In this document: positions 53,683-63,153 of the stretch, one piece after another
Position numbering within the stretch: the stretch's first letter is position 1
Layout of the letters: every line of letters begins with the position of its first letter
From: Candidatus Hodarchaeota archaeon
GTDB lineage: Archaea; Asgardarchaeota; Heimdallarchaeia; Hodarchaeales; Hodarchaeaceae
Direction: 5' to 3'
Assembly: GCA_029856365.1 (NCBI GenBank)
Contig: JAHQWW010000010.1
Coordinates: 1 to 64,000 of the forward strand
Length of the DNA stretch: 64,000 nucleotides
Made by a program: the position numbers and the translations under genes
The notes under the pieces: model-generated
The model's input: only the letters and a program-made list of their open reading frames with translations
What the model was told of the DNA's origin: nothing
Databases searched by the model: none

Positions 53683-54447
53683 TTTCTTCTTCGCACGGAG
53701 CAAAAGATGACAATATTCTTGAACTTTTTTATCAGCAGTATCTTGAGCCAATAAACCGAGAATTTCTATCAATTGTGCTTTATTAGCTATTGCCATTTGG
53801 TTCTTCTTACAAAAATCTCTTATCTGTTGGTCTAGGATAGGATTAGAATGCAATAAAGCTGCAAGAATTTGGAAAACCGTATTATCTTTCCGTCCCTTTC
53901 TCAGTGCTTTAAGAGCCTTCTTGGAAGATTTATGAAGGTTACCAGAACGATAGAGCGAAATGATTACAGGATACCAATCGTTAGCTCGTGCTTTTAACCA
54001 ATCCTGAATTTCCTGAATATCTTTGATTCTTTCTTCCCAATATTTTTTAAATTGCTCATCTGGAAATCCTAGCTCAGGCCACTCTTGAATTTTGGCTAAT
54101 AATTCTACATATTCATGGTAACGCGAAATTTGAGCCTCTCTTTCTCTAATACCAAATTCTAACGTTCCCAATATAAATCCAGCAGAATATTCTTTTAAAC
54201 TATTTTCAAGGCTTTTGGTAAAGATGATTTCTTGGGCTTTGTTTAGAAGTTTACGATTCTCCTCTAAAACTTGTTTAGATTCCATTGGAATTTCTTTTGG
54301 ATGTTGATCAAGATAATCTAGTGCCCAAAAAAGGAACATAGCTTCAGTTTGAAGCTTCTTGGATTGTATATACTTTGTTAATTCTTGTGGATTTTTATTG
54401 AGAAGTAGTGCTTTTACTTTTTCAAAATCAATTTTAGGGTCTGTCAA
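53665..54447 (-). CDS. Helical protein of unknown family
   Basis: The 260-residue soluble protein is predicted almost all helical, Lys/Glu/Leu-rich, with a Trp-rich centre (IQEWPELGFPDEQFKKYW, DWLKARANDWYPVI). It may be a short solenoid. TTG start. Its stop overlaps the DNPH1-like start (TTGA), so both are in one transcript. No recognisable motif. Confidence 0.6.
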   Translation of the reverse strand: MTDPKIDFEKVKALLLNKNPQELTKYIQSKKLQTEAMFLFWALDYLDQHPKEIPMESKQVLEENRKLLNKAQEIIFTKSLENSLKEYSAGFILGTLEFGIREREAQISRYHEYVELLAKIQEWPELGFPDEQFKKYWEERIKDIQEIQDWLKARANDWYPVIISLYRSGNLHKSSKKALKALRKGRKDNTVFQILAALLHSNPILDQQIRDFCKKNQMAIANKAQLIEILGLLAQDTADKKVQEYCHLLLRAKKKQDKLT

Positions 54448-54520
54448 GTTTCTTCAAACCAGATTAATGAGAGAGAATTGAAGCAAAATAAATGAAAAAA
54501 GAGAAAAAAAGGTTTATGTC

Positions 54521-56725
54521 TTAACCAAGCAACATTCGATAGACATCTTTGGGGTCATGTTCACCAGGAGCTTGGATTTTGAAGCGAATCTCAACTTTCT
54601 GTCCAGGTTGGACCTCTTTATAAATCCACTTCATAGCCTTACCATCTTTCACAGAAGAATGTTCTTCAAATCCGACAGGTGGATCTTCCTCAGTATCAGA
54701 TACTAATTTAAAACCCTTGGGCAAGAAATCACTCACTTCTACATTTTGGATAACAGCAGTACCCTCATTAACGCCTTGAATTACAATTTCATACTCATTT
54801 AAGGCTTCACTAGAAGTTGAACGCACCATTTTACCAATTTTTAATTTTCGGCGTTCATGCACAACAGTTATTGGACCTGCTTCTGCTTCAGCTGTAACAG
54901 GCTTAACTGGAGGGAAAATGTTAGCTAGTACTGTGACATTACCCATAAATTCATCATCTGGAGTAGCAGTAGCGAAAAAAGGATAGTTGATTTTTAGTTC
55001 TTCATCTTGTTTCAATGTTCCAAGAGATGAGTATTCAAGATGTTCTATAGTTATAATCAGATTATCGTCTACTACTTCTGAATTATAATCATCGTCTGAA
55101 ATCTGTTTATCGTCTTTTATAATCGAAATATTATCTTTAGTTGGAGGCTCAAAGCCTTCTGGGATCTGATCTTGGAGCTGCAAATATTCTATTTCTGTAC
55201 TTCCAGTGGATCGGATGATATTTTCGGTCAAAACCTCCGTACGCCTATAAGAAGGTATTGTCATAGGTGAGAAGGTCTTTAAGACTTCAATGTCTATGAA
55301 TCGGAGTGCATAACCAGGAAGTGTGCATTCAGCTATTATCTCTGCGTCATAAAGATATTTCACTGATAAATCCAGTTCACGTCCAAATTGTGGAATGGTG
55401 CCATCTTCTTCGACGGTGATTGTCCACGGATCAAGACTAAATGTCTCACCAGGGTCAATAGATCGTTCTTCTTCAGGGAAATCACTCCCTAACCATTCTA
55501 GTCGAACATTCCCTTCTTCAAGAGAACCTTCGTAAATCCTAACTTCCTTTAAATCCATCTCAAACTCGGAAGTGTTTTCTAATTCAAATTTACAATCGAA
55601 GTCTCCAGGATTCTCTTCCTGCTCATCACGCGAGATAAACTGGAATACTGATGATGAACCTGTAATTGTCTCTAGATTGACACCAGAAAGACTTGTATCA
55701 AGACAATTATATTTAACAACTGTATCTCCAACTTTATACGGTTCTTTTGTGTCTTCTGGTAAGGTTACTCGCATTTCACAGCTAGCATTTATGGTAGAAT
55801 TAGCTGGGATTTCTTTAATTTTCCATTGAATGAAATCTCCTTCTTTATTAAATTCCCCATTCTCAGTTTGAAAATTATTAACAACTGTAGAAGGATCAGA
55901 AATGTGTTTTTTAAGAACTACTTCTTTTAAAGACCAATCAAATTCATTTGTTAGTTCAATTGTAAAGCGCATTCCTGCTTCGGTACCTCGGGAAAAGGTA
56001 GGAGGTGATTCTGGTTTCTCCAGATCCCAAAATGCTTCTTTGATCTTCACTCGTGGTGCTTCTGTTTGAAAGTTAAATATGACTGCTTTAACCCCTTGGG
56101 GATCCAATTCTTTAATTCCAAAACTGTTCCCAAACACTACAATCTCTTGATCTTCACTCCTGTCAAATGAAACTTCATCAACACCTTCTAGAAATGCATC
56201 AATTCCCCAAATTCGATCTCGACTTCCTCTATTAGTAACTTTGATTTTTCCTGCTCCTTGGAGTGAATCCAGAGGAGAATTATTCTCGTCTACTAAATTA
56301 TTATCCTGATCTATTCTATATTTTAAGGTCTCTTCTAATTTAACATGTAATCCAGCTTGTTTAGCTTCATGTTCTTCCAATGCACGAAAATCCTCACGAG
56401 CCCTTGCTGCATCTTCCTCGGAGAATGGGGTTTCAGGGAGAGGAGTTCCTGATTCTCGAATGGTATTGGCAGCATCCTTTGCCTTATTTCTAGTACCACG
56501 ATCCTTGTCATTTTCTCCAACCCTCTCAAGAACTTGAACAGCCTCTGGATCATTTAGCTTTACAAGAGAATCAATGGCTTCTTTTCGTACATCTTTATCG
56601 TCATCTTGTTCAATAACCTTAAGCAGCGCGCGAAGAGAAGCTTTTGTGTGAGTATTTCCCAAAGCTTTTGCCGATTCTTTTCGCTTGTATTTATCACTAC
56701 TTTCCAAGTTTTTTATTTCAGACAT
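54521..56725 (-). CDS. Cytosolic HEAT-repeat plus beta-sandwich (DUF11-like) protein
   Basis: The 734-residue protein starts with about 90 residues of HEAT/PBS-lyase-like repeats (KESAKALGNTHTKASLRALL, DDKDVRKEAIDSLVKLND). About 600 residues of acidic beta-sandwich modules of the DUF11/conserved-repeat kind follow (FDWSLKEVVLKKHISD, FEMDLKEVRIYEG, AVIQNVEVSDFLPKGF). Such modules are usually extracellular, but there is no signal peptide or membrane helix. I chose ATG 56725 because GAGGT lies 7 nt before it. It stands alone. Function unknown. Confidence 0.72.
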   Translation of the reverse strand: MSEIKNLESSDKYKRKESAKALGNTHTKASLRALLKVIEQDDDKDVRKEAIDSLVKLNDPEAVQVLERVGENDKDRGTRNKAKDAANTIRESGTPLPETPFSEEDAARAREDFRALEEHEAKQAGLHVKLEETLKYRIDQDNNLVDENNSPLDSLQGAGKIKVTNRGSRDRIWGIDAFLEGVDEVSFDRSEDQEIVVFGNSFGIKELDPQGVKAVIFNFQTEAPRVKIKEAFWDLEKPESPPTFSRGTEAGMRFTIELTNEFDWSLKEVVLKKHISDPSTVVNNFQTENGEFNKEGDFIQWKIKEIPANSTINASCEMRVTLPEDTKEPYKVGDTVVKYNCLDTSLSGVNLETITGSSSVFQFISRDEQEENPGDFDCKFELENTSEFEMDLKEVRIYEGSLEEGNVRLEWLGSDFPEEERSIDPGETFSLDPWTITVEEDGTIPQFGRELDLSVKYLYDAEIIAECTLPGYALRFIDIEVLKTFSPMTIPSYRRTEVLTENIIRSTGSTEIEYLQLQDQIPEGFEPPTKDNISIIKDDKQISDDDYNSEVVDDNLIITIEHLEYSSLGTLKQDEELKINYPFFATATPDDEFMGNVTVLANIFPPVKPVTAEAEAGPITVVHERRKLKIGKMVRSTSSEALNEYEIVIQGVNEGTAVIQNVEVSDFLPKGFKLVSDTEEDPPVGFEEHSSVKDGKAMKWIYKEVQPGQKVEIRFKIQAPGEHDPKDVYRMLLG

Positions 56726-57002
56726 ATTAATCACCTCAAGCTTTATGTGAACGTAATTAATTCCTTTTCAATCACAAATTTAATAAGTTTAACTAATGAT
56801 TATAAGTTTTGGAACCCTTAAGAACCATCATCAACAGCTAGCAATCATTAAACCTTAAATCCTTGATATTATGAAGCTAGGAATTTCGATATTAAAACCA
56901 TTTTATAATAAAAAATAGTAGGATTTATTTTCAAAGATAAAACGACAAAAAAAATTAATTGTAAAAAATAGGAAATATTAGATTTGTTTTATAATAACAA
57001 AA

Positions 57003-58292
57003 TTATTTTAGTAGTTCTTGTGCTTGAGCTTGCCAAGCAGTCAATCTTTTTTCAGAAAACCGTGTTTTTCTTGCTAATTCTCCCAATTCATATTCTAATA
57101 AATTTTTTAGAGTTAATACTCCAGCAGCATTTAATCGTTGTGCTGTTTTGATTCCTACTCCTGAAATCGATGTAAGCTGAGCATCCTCAGTTGGAATTTG
57201 GGTTGAAGAAATCGTTACTTCAGATTTTTGGCCAATAAATATTACTGCTTTTTTTTTCCATTTATTATAAGTATTTTCACTGATTGAATTTTTAAACAAT
57301 GCAAAAGATGAATTTAATAGGTCTTGTACCGTAATAATTCCTCGCTGACTTAATTTCTGAGCTGTTTTAGTTCCAATCCCCTTGATATTAGTTACTGGCT
57401 GAACTAGAGGATCTAATACTTCTGGTTCTATGACCTCGGGGAAAACTACTGATTTTCCTATAGACGCAAGAACTTTAGTTAAGCGAGCCATCGACATTCT
57501 CAAAGTTTTTCTTAAACCCTCTAAATCATCGAAGTTTACAAGATCTAATCTTGAAGAGATTCCAAGTTTTGCAAGTTTCTCAACAGACTTTGGTCCAATC
57601 CCACGAATTGACAGAAGATCATCAGGAATGATAGTAACATCCTCATCAGGAGGGAAAGGAGGTTCAACTTCCTTACTTATAAGAAACTCAGCATCTTGGA
57701 GCATATGATGCAATTTAGTATCACTAATACGCATTACTTCAGCAAGAGAAACACGATCAGGATAATTTAAAAATTCTGAAATAGAATAAACTTGGATTTT
57801 TACCAATCGGGCCGCATATGTCTTACCAAGGCCCTTTATCGCTGCTACAGGTGTTTTGCTAATCAAGATTCGCTCTTCGGGAATAGGAGTAACATAACTA
57901 GCTGGAGTAATTCCATACTCTTCAATAGCTTCTAAAGGCATTGCAGCAGGAAGGAGCATTGGCGGTTCAATTCTTTCCTTGTGTTCGACATAAAAATGTT
58001 GACCAAATGAACCAGTATCCATCTCCACCTGGATCCGCCAAACACCGAGGTGCTTATCTCTAATTGTGTGTGGTATTGGCCAGTTAAGAACAATTCCCTC
58101 ATCTGATCCTTTTCCATAACGATTCAATCGAGAATTATTCCGATGATCTAAGATTTGTAAACGATAATGGTTTGGAATCTGATCACCGAATTTTACTTGG
58201 ATATTTATCTTTTCTCCAGGGACAAAGGCAAAAACATTATGCATTGGTTCCTTTGTTTTCCGAATGAAGATCGTTGACATACTTATAGCCAT
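57003..58292 (-). CDS. Protein with N-terminal beta-sandwich and four helix-hairpin-helix repeats
   Basis: The 429 residues have an N-terminal domain of about 120 residues resembling an MG2/Ig-like sandwich (FAFVPGEKINIQVKFGD, GVWRIQVEMD). Four helix-hairpin-helix-like units follow: AAIKGLGKTYAARLVKIQVY, LSIRGIGPKSVEKLAKLGIS, TNIKGIGTKTAQKLSQRGII and TSISGVGIKTAQRLNAAGVL. Each unit is followed by one helix with a hydrophobic face. This is the DUF4332-like tandem HhH arrangement, often non-sequence-specific DNA binding, but the pairing with a sandwich domain is unusual. ATG 58292. It follows the MFS gene at 21 nt. Confidence 0.7.
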   Translation of the reverse strand: MAISMSTIFIRKTKEPMHNVFAFVPGEKINIQVKFGDQIPNHYRLQILDHRNNSRLNRYGKGSDEGIVLNWPIPHTIRDKHLGVWRIQVEMDTGSFGQHFYVEHKERIEPPMLLPAAMPLEAIEEYGITPASYVTPIPEERILISKTPVAAIKGLGKTYAARLVKIQVYSISEFLNYPDRVSLAEVMRISDTKLHHMLQDAEFLISKEVEPPFPPDEDVTIIPDDLLSIRGIGPKSVEKLAKLGISSRLDLVNFDDLEGLRKTLRMSMARLTKVLASIGKSVVFPEVIEPEVLDPLVQPVTNIKGIGTKTAQKLSQRGIITVQDLLNSSFALFKNSISENTYNKWKKKAVIFIGQKSEVTISSTQIPTEDAQLTSISGVGIKTAQRLNAAGVLTLKNLLEYELGELARKTRFSEKRLTAWQAQAQELLK

Positions 58293-58313
58293 TCTTATTA
58301 TCTTTCTAGTGGA

Positions 58314-59600
58314 TTATGATTTTACACGAATCCAGATTAATAATAGTATTAGTAGTAATACTCCTATAAATGTAACGAATGTAGCGGTCAAGAATGCTGT
58401 TCGATATGCCAAAACCTCTGTTACACCTAATATTAAGAGATAATCTGTAATTGGTCCAGCAATAATAGTTCCAGCTAATCCCCAACTGAGAAAGAAAGAG
58501 GCATTAAATAACCCAAATAATTTCGCACGTTCTTTAGGTGTTATTAGCCCAGAGGCGAATGCATATGATGATGCCATGATGATTACTTGGGCGGATCCTC
58601 TAAGGAAGCTAGCTATGAAAATGAGGCTTAAATTAGTCGAAATTGCAAGAAGAACGAGTGAGATTATTGACATTAATGCTCCTAACAAGATTGTGTTTCC
58701 GTTTCCTATTTTCTGACACATTCGGCCAACGATGAGGCCAAGTAGAATTATAGCAAGAGATTGAGTATTTAATATATAAGATAATAGTTCGCTAGACACT
58801 CCAAAACCAGGTGAAGGAAGGAACAAATATTGAGGTAAGATTGTAGCGATACTGTTCCTACCAAAATTAATGAAAGTTATAGCGACAAGAAAAATGATGA
58901 AGATGTGAGTTGAAGGAGTAGTTATATCGCCAATAGACGATTGTTGCTCAGGTTCGATCTCGGATTCATAATGAACACCTCCTTCAGGAACTAGTACCAT
59001 AGGAATAGTTGAAAGAAACATTACAATAGCAGCTACAAAGAAAAGACTCCCTTCATAAAAGCCCCAACCTTCATATTGAAGATGCAACCCATTGTATAAT
59101 AAACCACCAATCCAAATGCCAACAATCCTACCCAAACCTCCCATACTCGAAAGACGACCCTGAATAACGCTTCTCTCCTCATAAGGAATTAAATCAGATA
59201 TAAGAGCACTCCAACCATTATTCGACATTGACCAAAAGATCTCAACTATCGACAAACCAATAATTATCATCCATCCTGCAAGAACCAGCTGATCTACAAT
59301 TCGATGAGTAAAAAATACAATTATTGTACCAATACCTGCAAGAATCTCTCCCAGAATCACAAATGTTCGACGTAACTGGTATTTATCTGACAGTACACCC
59401 CATACCAAAGTTTGAAAACTAACATTTAGAACCATTGGAAGAGTTGCAAACAGTGTTGTACCTGTTACGCTCATTCCAAGGAAATACCGTAGATATATCG
59501 ATAAATAACTATAAAAAAGACCTCGACGAAACATTGCAAGTATCTGAAAGGAAGATAACCCCAAAAAAATTCGAGTGGAGCTGGTAATGTTTGTATCCAT
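58314..59600 (-). CDS. MFS transporter
   Basis: The 428-residue protein has twelve membrane segments, MFS motif A in WGVLSDKYQLRRTF and a second-half counterpart in GLIVGRMCQKIGNGN, and an acidic central loop (HYESEIEPEQQSSIGD). The substrate is unknown. ATG follows GAGG by 9 nt, and this GAGG lies in the end of the upstream thymidylate kinase-like gene (2-nt gap), so the two are translationally coupled. The HhH gene follows 21 nt later. Confidence 0.85.
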   Translation of the reverse strand: MDTNITSSTRIFLGLSSFQILAMFRRGLFYSYLSIYLRYFLGMSVTGTTLFATLPMVLNVSFQTLVWGVLSDKYQLRRTFVILGEILAGIGTIIVFFTHRIVDQLVLAGWMIIIGLSIVEIFWSMSNNGWSALISDLIPYEERSVIQGRLSSMGGLGRIVGIWIGGLLYNGLHLQYEGWGFYEGSLFFVAAIVMFLSTIPMVLVPEGGVHYESEIEPEQQSSIGDITTPSTHIFIIFLVAITFINFGRNSIATILPQYLFLPSPGFGVSSELLSYILNTQSLAIILLGLIVGRMCQKIGNGNTILLGALMSIISLVLLAISTNLSLIFIASFLRGSAQVIIMASSYAFASGLITPKERAKLFGLFNASFFLSWGLAGTIIAGPITDYLLILGVTEVLAYRTAFLTATFVTFIGVLLLILLLIWIRVKS

Positions 59601-59602
59601 AT

Positions 59603-60229
59603 CTATAATCCTCTTATGGTTTCAGAATCAAGCTGAACCAGAATTTGACGAATTTGATACCACACTTTGGAGGGAGAACCGTCTCCATTAATTTGAAACC
59701 AGCTTTTCCTCTTTGTAACTGATTGCATCTTACCTCTCATTTTCTTTAATCGCGATAAACCTTCAAACATTTCCTGTTTCTCACCGCGTTTAGAGATTCT
59801 TTTTCTGGCAACTTCAGGGGTGACATCTAAAAAGAAAAAATACCGACTAGTCGGCAAAAAACTTTGAAAAAAGTTATATCCGAAAATTACTATTGGAGAA
59901 GGGAGATAACAGACTCCTAGGAGATATCGAGAGAAAATAATAACTTCATTGCCATTATGACGATAGTACTTTACCAAGGATCTGATAACATCAACAGCAT
60001 AGAAAACAGCAGCTTTTAAATGGCCTTTTTTCCCTCCTTCCTCTAAAGCAGACTTCGCATAGCGACCAAAAGGGTTATCAATAGAAGGATGACTTCTAAT
60101 ACGAACTTTCATTCCTTTATTAAGATAATAGCGGGCGATTAGCTTTACCTGGGTATCTTTACCACAACCATCACCACCATCTATCACAATAAATAAAGGA
60201 TTGTTCTCTGATCTTCTGTTACTTCCCAT
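59603..60229 (-). CDS. Thymidylate kinase-like P-loop enzyme
   Basis: The 208 residues have the P-loop FIVIDGGDGCGKDTQ (about 12-26), a D/E-x-H-like segment near YAVDVIRSL, the RYLLGVCY region and a DVTPEVARKRISKRGEKQEMFEG lid, as in dTMP kinases. The S-H-P-S segment after strand 2 corresponds to the R-E-P of TMPK, so a diverged member acting on a different nucleotide is possible. It is first in the operon kinase-MFS-HhH protein. Confidence 0.78.
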   Translation of the reverse strand: MGSNRRSENNPLFIVIDGGDGCGKDTQVKLIARYYLNKGMKVRIRSHPSIDNPFGRYAKSALEEGGKKGHLKAAVFYAVDVIRSLVKYYRHNGNEVIIFSRYLLGVCYLPSPIVIFGYNFFQSFLPTSRYFFFLDVTPEVARKRISKRGEKQEMFEGLSRLKKMRGKMQSVTKRKSWFQINGDGSPSKVWYQIRQILVQLDSETIRGL

Positions 60230-60581
60230 TTGTCGTCAACGTGAAGTGTATAATCACTGATTTTTGAATATTTCTTCATAATGATTATCTTTTCTTTCGA
60301 GAAAATCTCATAACTGAATTTGGAAGGAGTAAGCTACTTGATAGGTAAAACCAGAAATTTAGATGAGAATAAGCACTTACAATTTTTTGAGGGGATTAAG
60401 AATCAGTGAATACTTTTTCACCCTATTTGAAGAGAAAAAAAGTTATTCCTTTCTTCCTTAAATCAATCCCAAAAATATTTGAAAGAATTCTTCAGTGTTC
60501 AAGTTAATAGGAATTTTTAATGAATTATATCTGTTTTGAAAAATTCTAAAGAAAAGAAATACACTTAATGAGGCAAATTAT
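60230..60581. other. Gene-free stretch between divergent genes
   Basis: It separates the kinase-like gene and infA. I see AT-rich DNA and no supported gene, RNA or strong repeat. A GAGG lies just before the TTG of infA. Confidence 0.4.
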
Positions 60582-60947
60582 TTGGTACGAAAAGGAAAAC
60601 AGAAACGAGAGCCAACTACCGAGATTGTACGGCGTACGCGTTACCCTAAAGGTGCCGAAGTTATTGGTGTTGTAATTCGTAATTTAGGTGCAAGACGGAT
60701 GGAAGTATTATGCACTGATAGAGTGAAACGCACTGCAAGGATTCCAGGTCGGTTCAGACGAGGGTATAGAATCACTGTAAACGATGTTGTGCTAGTTGAA
60801 CCATGGGCAGACCTAAAGGGGGATAAAGCAGATATTACTTATCGTTATCGAAAGAACGAACTGCGCCCCTTAGCAAGAAGATACTCTAAAGAACTTAAAT
60901 CCCTTGATATAGAAATACCTAAAACAGAAGCCAAACCACGATCATAA
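60582..60947 (+). CDS. Translation initiation factor aIF1A
   Basis: The 121-residue S1-fold (OB) protein has the eIF1A core: EVIGVVIRNLGARRMEVLC, DRVKRTARIPGRFRRGYRITVNDVVLVEP, and a basic C-terminal tail. It binds the small ribosomal subunit at the A site and helps initiator tRNA and start-codon selection. The TTG start is fixed by GAGG eight bases upstream. It is a reliable archaeal marker for the window. No operon neighbours. Confidence 0.95.
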   Translation: MVRKGKQKREPTTEIVRRTRYPKGAEVIGVVIRNLGARRMEVLCTDRVKRTARIPGRFRRGYRITVNDVVLVEPWADLKGDKADITYRYRKNELRPLARRYSKELKSLDIEIPKTEAKPRS

Positions 60948-61129
60948 CATTTAACCCAAATAACAGCTCTTTGATTTGTCAAACTAAATTGGAATTGGAG
61001 GGAAGAGTAATAATTTATAAGTTCTAAGTATTCTTTGCATCGAATCTTATGAAAAACAGTATCATTATTTGAGCTAAGGAAAATAAATATAGTTATAAAA
61101 CAGTTTTTTAAAAACAAGGAAACCAATCA

Positions 61130-61894
61130 ATGAAATACATTAAAATTCTGGCTCATAGAGGGTATCTTATCAATGGAGAACCTGGTAACTCCATCCCAGC
61201 CTTTCAAACAGCCGTACTTCACGGTGCAGATGGGCTTGAATTTGATGTACACCTGACATCTGATAACAGATTTATTTGCTACCACAATGACACTCTCAAA
61301 AAACTAGGCCGTTCTAATGCTATAAAGAATCTTTCCCACAAAGAACTTACTTCAATAGAACTCTCAGAAGGAATAACAATTCCATCTCTTGAAGAGGTAC
61401 TTGATTTATTTGGAAATAAAATCACATTGAATATTGAGCTAAAATCACAAAAAGAGGGGGCTAAAGAACTTGTAGAATTGATCCATCAATTCAACCTTAC
61501 AGACGATTTAACAAAACTGATAGTATCTTCTTTCTTCTATACTCCTTTAAAGAAAATTAAAGTTATTGACCCTGAAATCCCAACAGGATTACTTTGTCAT
61601 TGCTCTAAAGACCAAATTCAAGTGGTAAAAGAATTAAATTGTAATGCTATTCACCCATATTACAATATCATCCCAAAAGACTGGGTAAAATTTCATTCTC
61701 TCTGGCTTACGACATTCCTTCATAATTTTTATTTTCAGAGGACTATTAAAAAAGCACAGAAACTTGGTTTATTTGTCAATCCTTGGACAGTCAACGATAA
61801 GAAATATCTAAGTGCAGCAATTCAAAAACAAGTAGATAATATCATCACAGATAACGTAGAACAAGCTCTCAGACTACGGAACCAATTATCTTAA
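61130..61894 (+). CDS. Glycerophosphodiester phosphodiesterase
   Basis: The 254-residue TIM-barrel enzyme has H9-R10 (AHRGYL), E37-F-D39 in GLEFDVHLT, His52 in CYHND, and ELKSQKEG, the GDPD catalytic set. The family hydrolyses glycerophosphodiesters from lipid head groups to glycerol phosphate plus alcohol. There is no signal peptide, so it acts in the cytosol. ATG start with AAGGAA shortly upstream. It is monocistronic. Confidence 0.92.
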   Translation: MKYIKILAHRGYLINGEPGNSIPAFQTAVLHGADGLEFDVHLTSDNRFICYHNDTLKKLGRSNAIKNLSHKELTSIELSEGITIPSLEEVLDLFGNKITLNIELKSQKEGAKELVELIHQFNLTDDLTKLIVSSFFYTPLKKIKVIDPEIPTGLLCHCSKDQIQVVKELNCNAIHPYYNIIPKDWVKFHSLWLTTFLHNFYFQRTIKKAQKLGLFVNPWTVNDKKYLSAAIQKQVDNIITDNVEQALRLRNQLS

Positions 61895-62044
61895 TATCTC
61901 CTAATCTATTCTAGTAATAGATGTTTATCTAGTTAATTAAAACTCCTCCTTTTCCGATCTGATTCGATTATTATCTTGAATTTACTGCGTATCACACGAA
62001 TTTATAAACATCGAGAACCATATAAAGTAGCGGAGCCATTTTAA

Positions 62045-62185
62045 TTGAAATCAAAAAGCTTTTTTCAACATACAACTCATTGTCTTCATCAATTAGTACG
62101 TAGTACGCTCCCAGAAGAAGAATCAAAAGAAATTTATCGGTGTATTCGATGTGGCTGTGCATTCAAGGTTGAAAAAATCTCATAA
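62045..62185 (+). CDS. Possible 46-residue zinc-ribbon-like protein
   Basis: TTG start with GGAG nine bases upstream and a TATA-like CATATAAAG about 20-25 nt before. The product has Cys13 followed by C33-I-R-C36-G-C38 near its end, with charged residues between. This is the size of tiny archaeal zinc-finger proteins. It is the only candidate in the gene-poor stretch 61895-62289. Confidence 0.5.
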   Translation: MKSKSFFQHTTHCLHQLVRSTLPEEESKEIYRCIRCGCAFKVEKIS

Positions 62186-62289
62186 ATGATCTCAAACAGA
62201 ATAACAGGGAAATTAAACGAAGCACCAGTACAATAGTGATTATTTATTTAAAAAATTTCATTGGGGAGCCAAATAAGAAATATCATTCT

Positions 62290-63105
62290 CTATGTAAGGT
62301 CAACCAAGGATCCTATTTTTTCGATGGAATCCTCCAAATTCTCCATTCTATCAATGGTAAGAATTAAGGCATTTTGAGGACAAACAGCAACACACCTCCC
62401 ACATCCTCTACACATTTCACTAATTACAGCTTGTTCATTGACAATGCTAATTGCATGGACGAAACAGATTTCTATACAAGTGCCACACGCAATACATGCG
62501 TCTCCCACAGTGACAGTTACACCAGGCATTTTGGTTACTTTTGAGGAAATTTTCTTAGACACATGTGGCAGGATTCGCCAGAGACAACAACAATCACAAC
62601 AATTGCACACAGTAAGAAGTTTATTACCTGGGCCAATTTTAAGCCAAAAAGTATCAAGTTTGTTTCTCCCTACTAAATGTACTAATCCTGCTTCTCTGCA
62701 CATCTTTGCATGGTTTAATGCTTCTTCCTTGGTTACTTTTCTTCCAAGTTTTGGATCTATCTTCATTGCAGCTTCACCAAGAAATAAACATCCTAAATCT
62801 ATCGGATAATTCTTGCACGAAGAAGCAGAACGACATATACACCAATCCATAATCCAATGATAATTTGCTTCTTTGATGAAATGCTCAAGGACACTTGATG
62901 GAACAACCATTTCAGCATATTCTATTTCTCTATCGATCTTGATTGTACTTACTTCATCCTTAGGCAGGTAAATGATATCATCATTTTGGAATAACATGTA
63001 ATCCATAGTTCTTCCGAGAAGTGGTATCTTTGTGAACCTAGCAAAAAAAGTTCTGAGTGGAAATCCTTTCTTTAACAACCAGATGAACAATCTTGAACGG
63101 GGCAT
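62290..63105 (-). CDS. Dicluster 4Fe-4S ferredoxin protein with extra cysteine motifs
   Basis: The 271 residues end in a typical two-cluster ferredoxin domain (CIACGTCIEICFVHAISI and MCRGCGRCVAVCPQNALIL). Before it lie an unusual CICRSASSC...GCLFLGEAA segment and a CNCCDCCCLW run (about residues 185-194), which could bind another iron-sulfur cluster or metal. The first 75 residues are basic and hydrophobic (FIWLLKKGFPLRTFF) and could associate with the membrane. The arrangement resembles archaeal and anaerobe ferredoxin-like oxidoreductase proteins of unknown role. It is the upstream neighbour of no recognisable partner. Confidence 0.75.
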   Translation of the reverse strand: MPRSRLFIWLLKKGFPLRTFFARFTKIPLLGRTMDYMLFQNDDIIYLPKDEVSTIKIDREIEYAEMVVPSSVLEHFIKEANYHWIMDWCICRSASSCKNYPIDLGCLFLGEAAMKIDPKLGRKVTKEEALNHAKMCREAGLVHLVGRNKLDTFWLKIGPGNKLLTVCNCCDCCCLWRILPHVSKKISSKVTKMPGVTVTVGDACIACGTCIEICFVHAISIVNEQAVISEMCRGCGRCVAVCPQNALILTIDRMENLEDSIEKIGSLVDLT

Positions 63106-63153
63106 GTGTTTAGTCCTTCCTAGATCGGTTTATGACACATCTTATTTATGATA

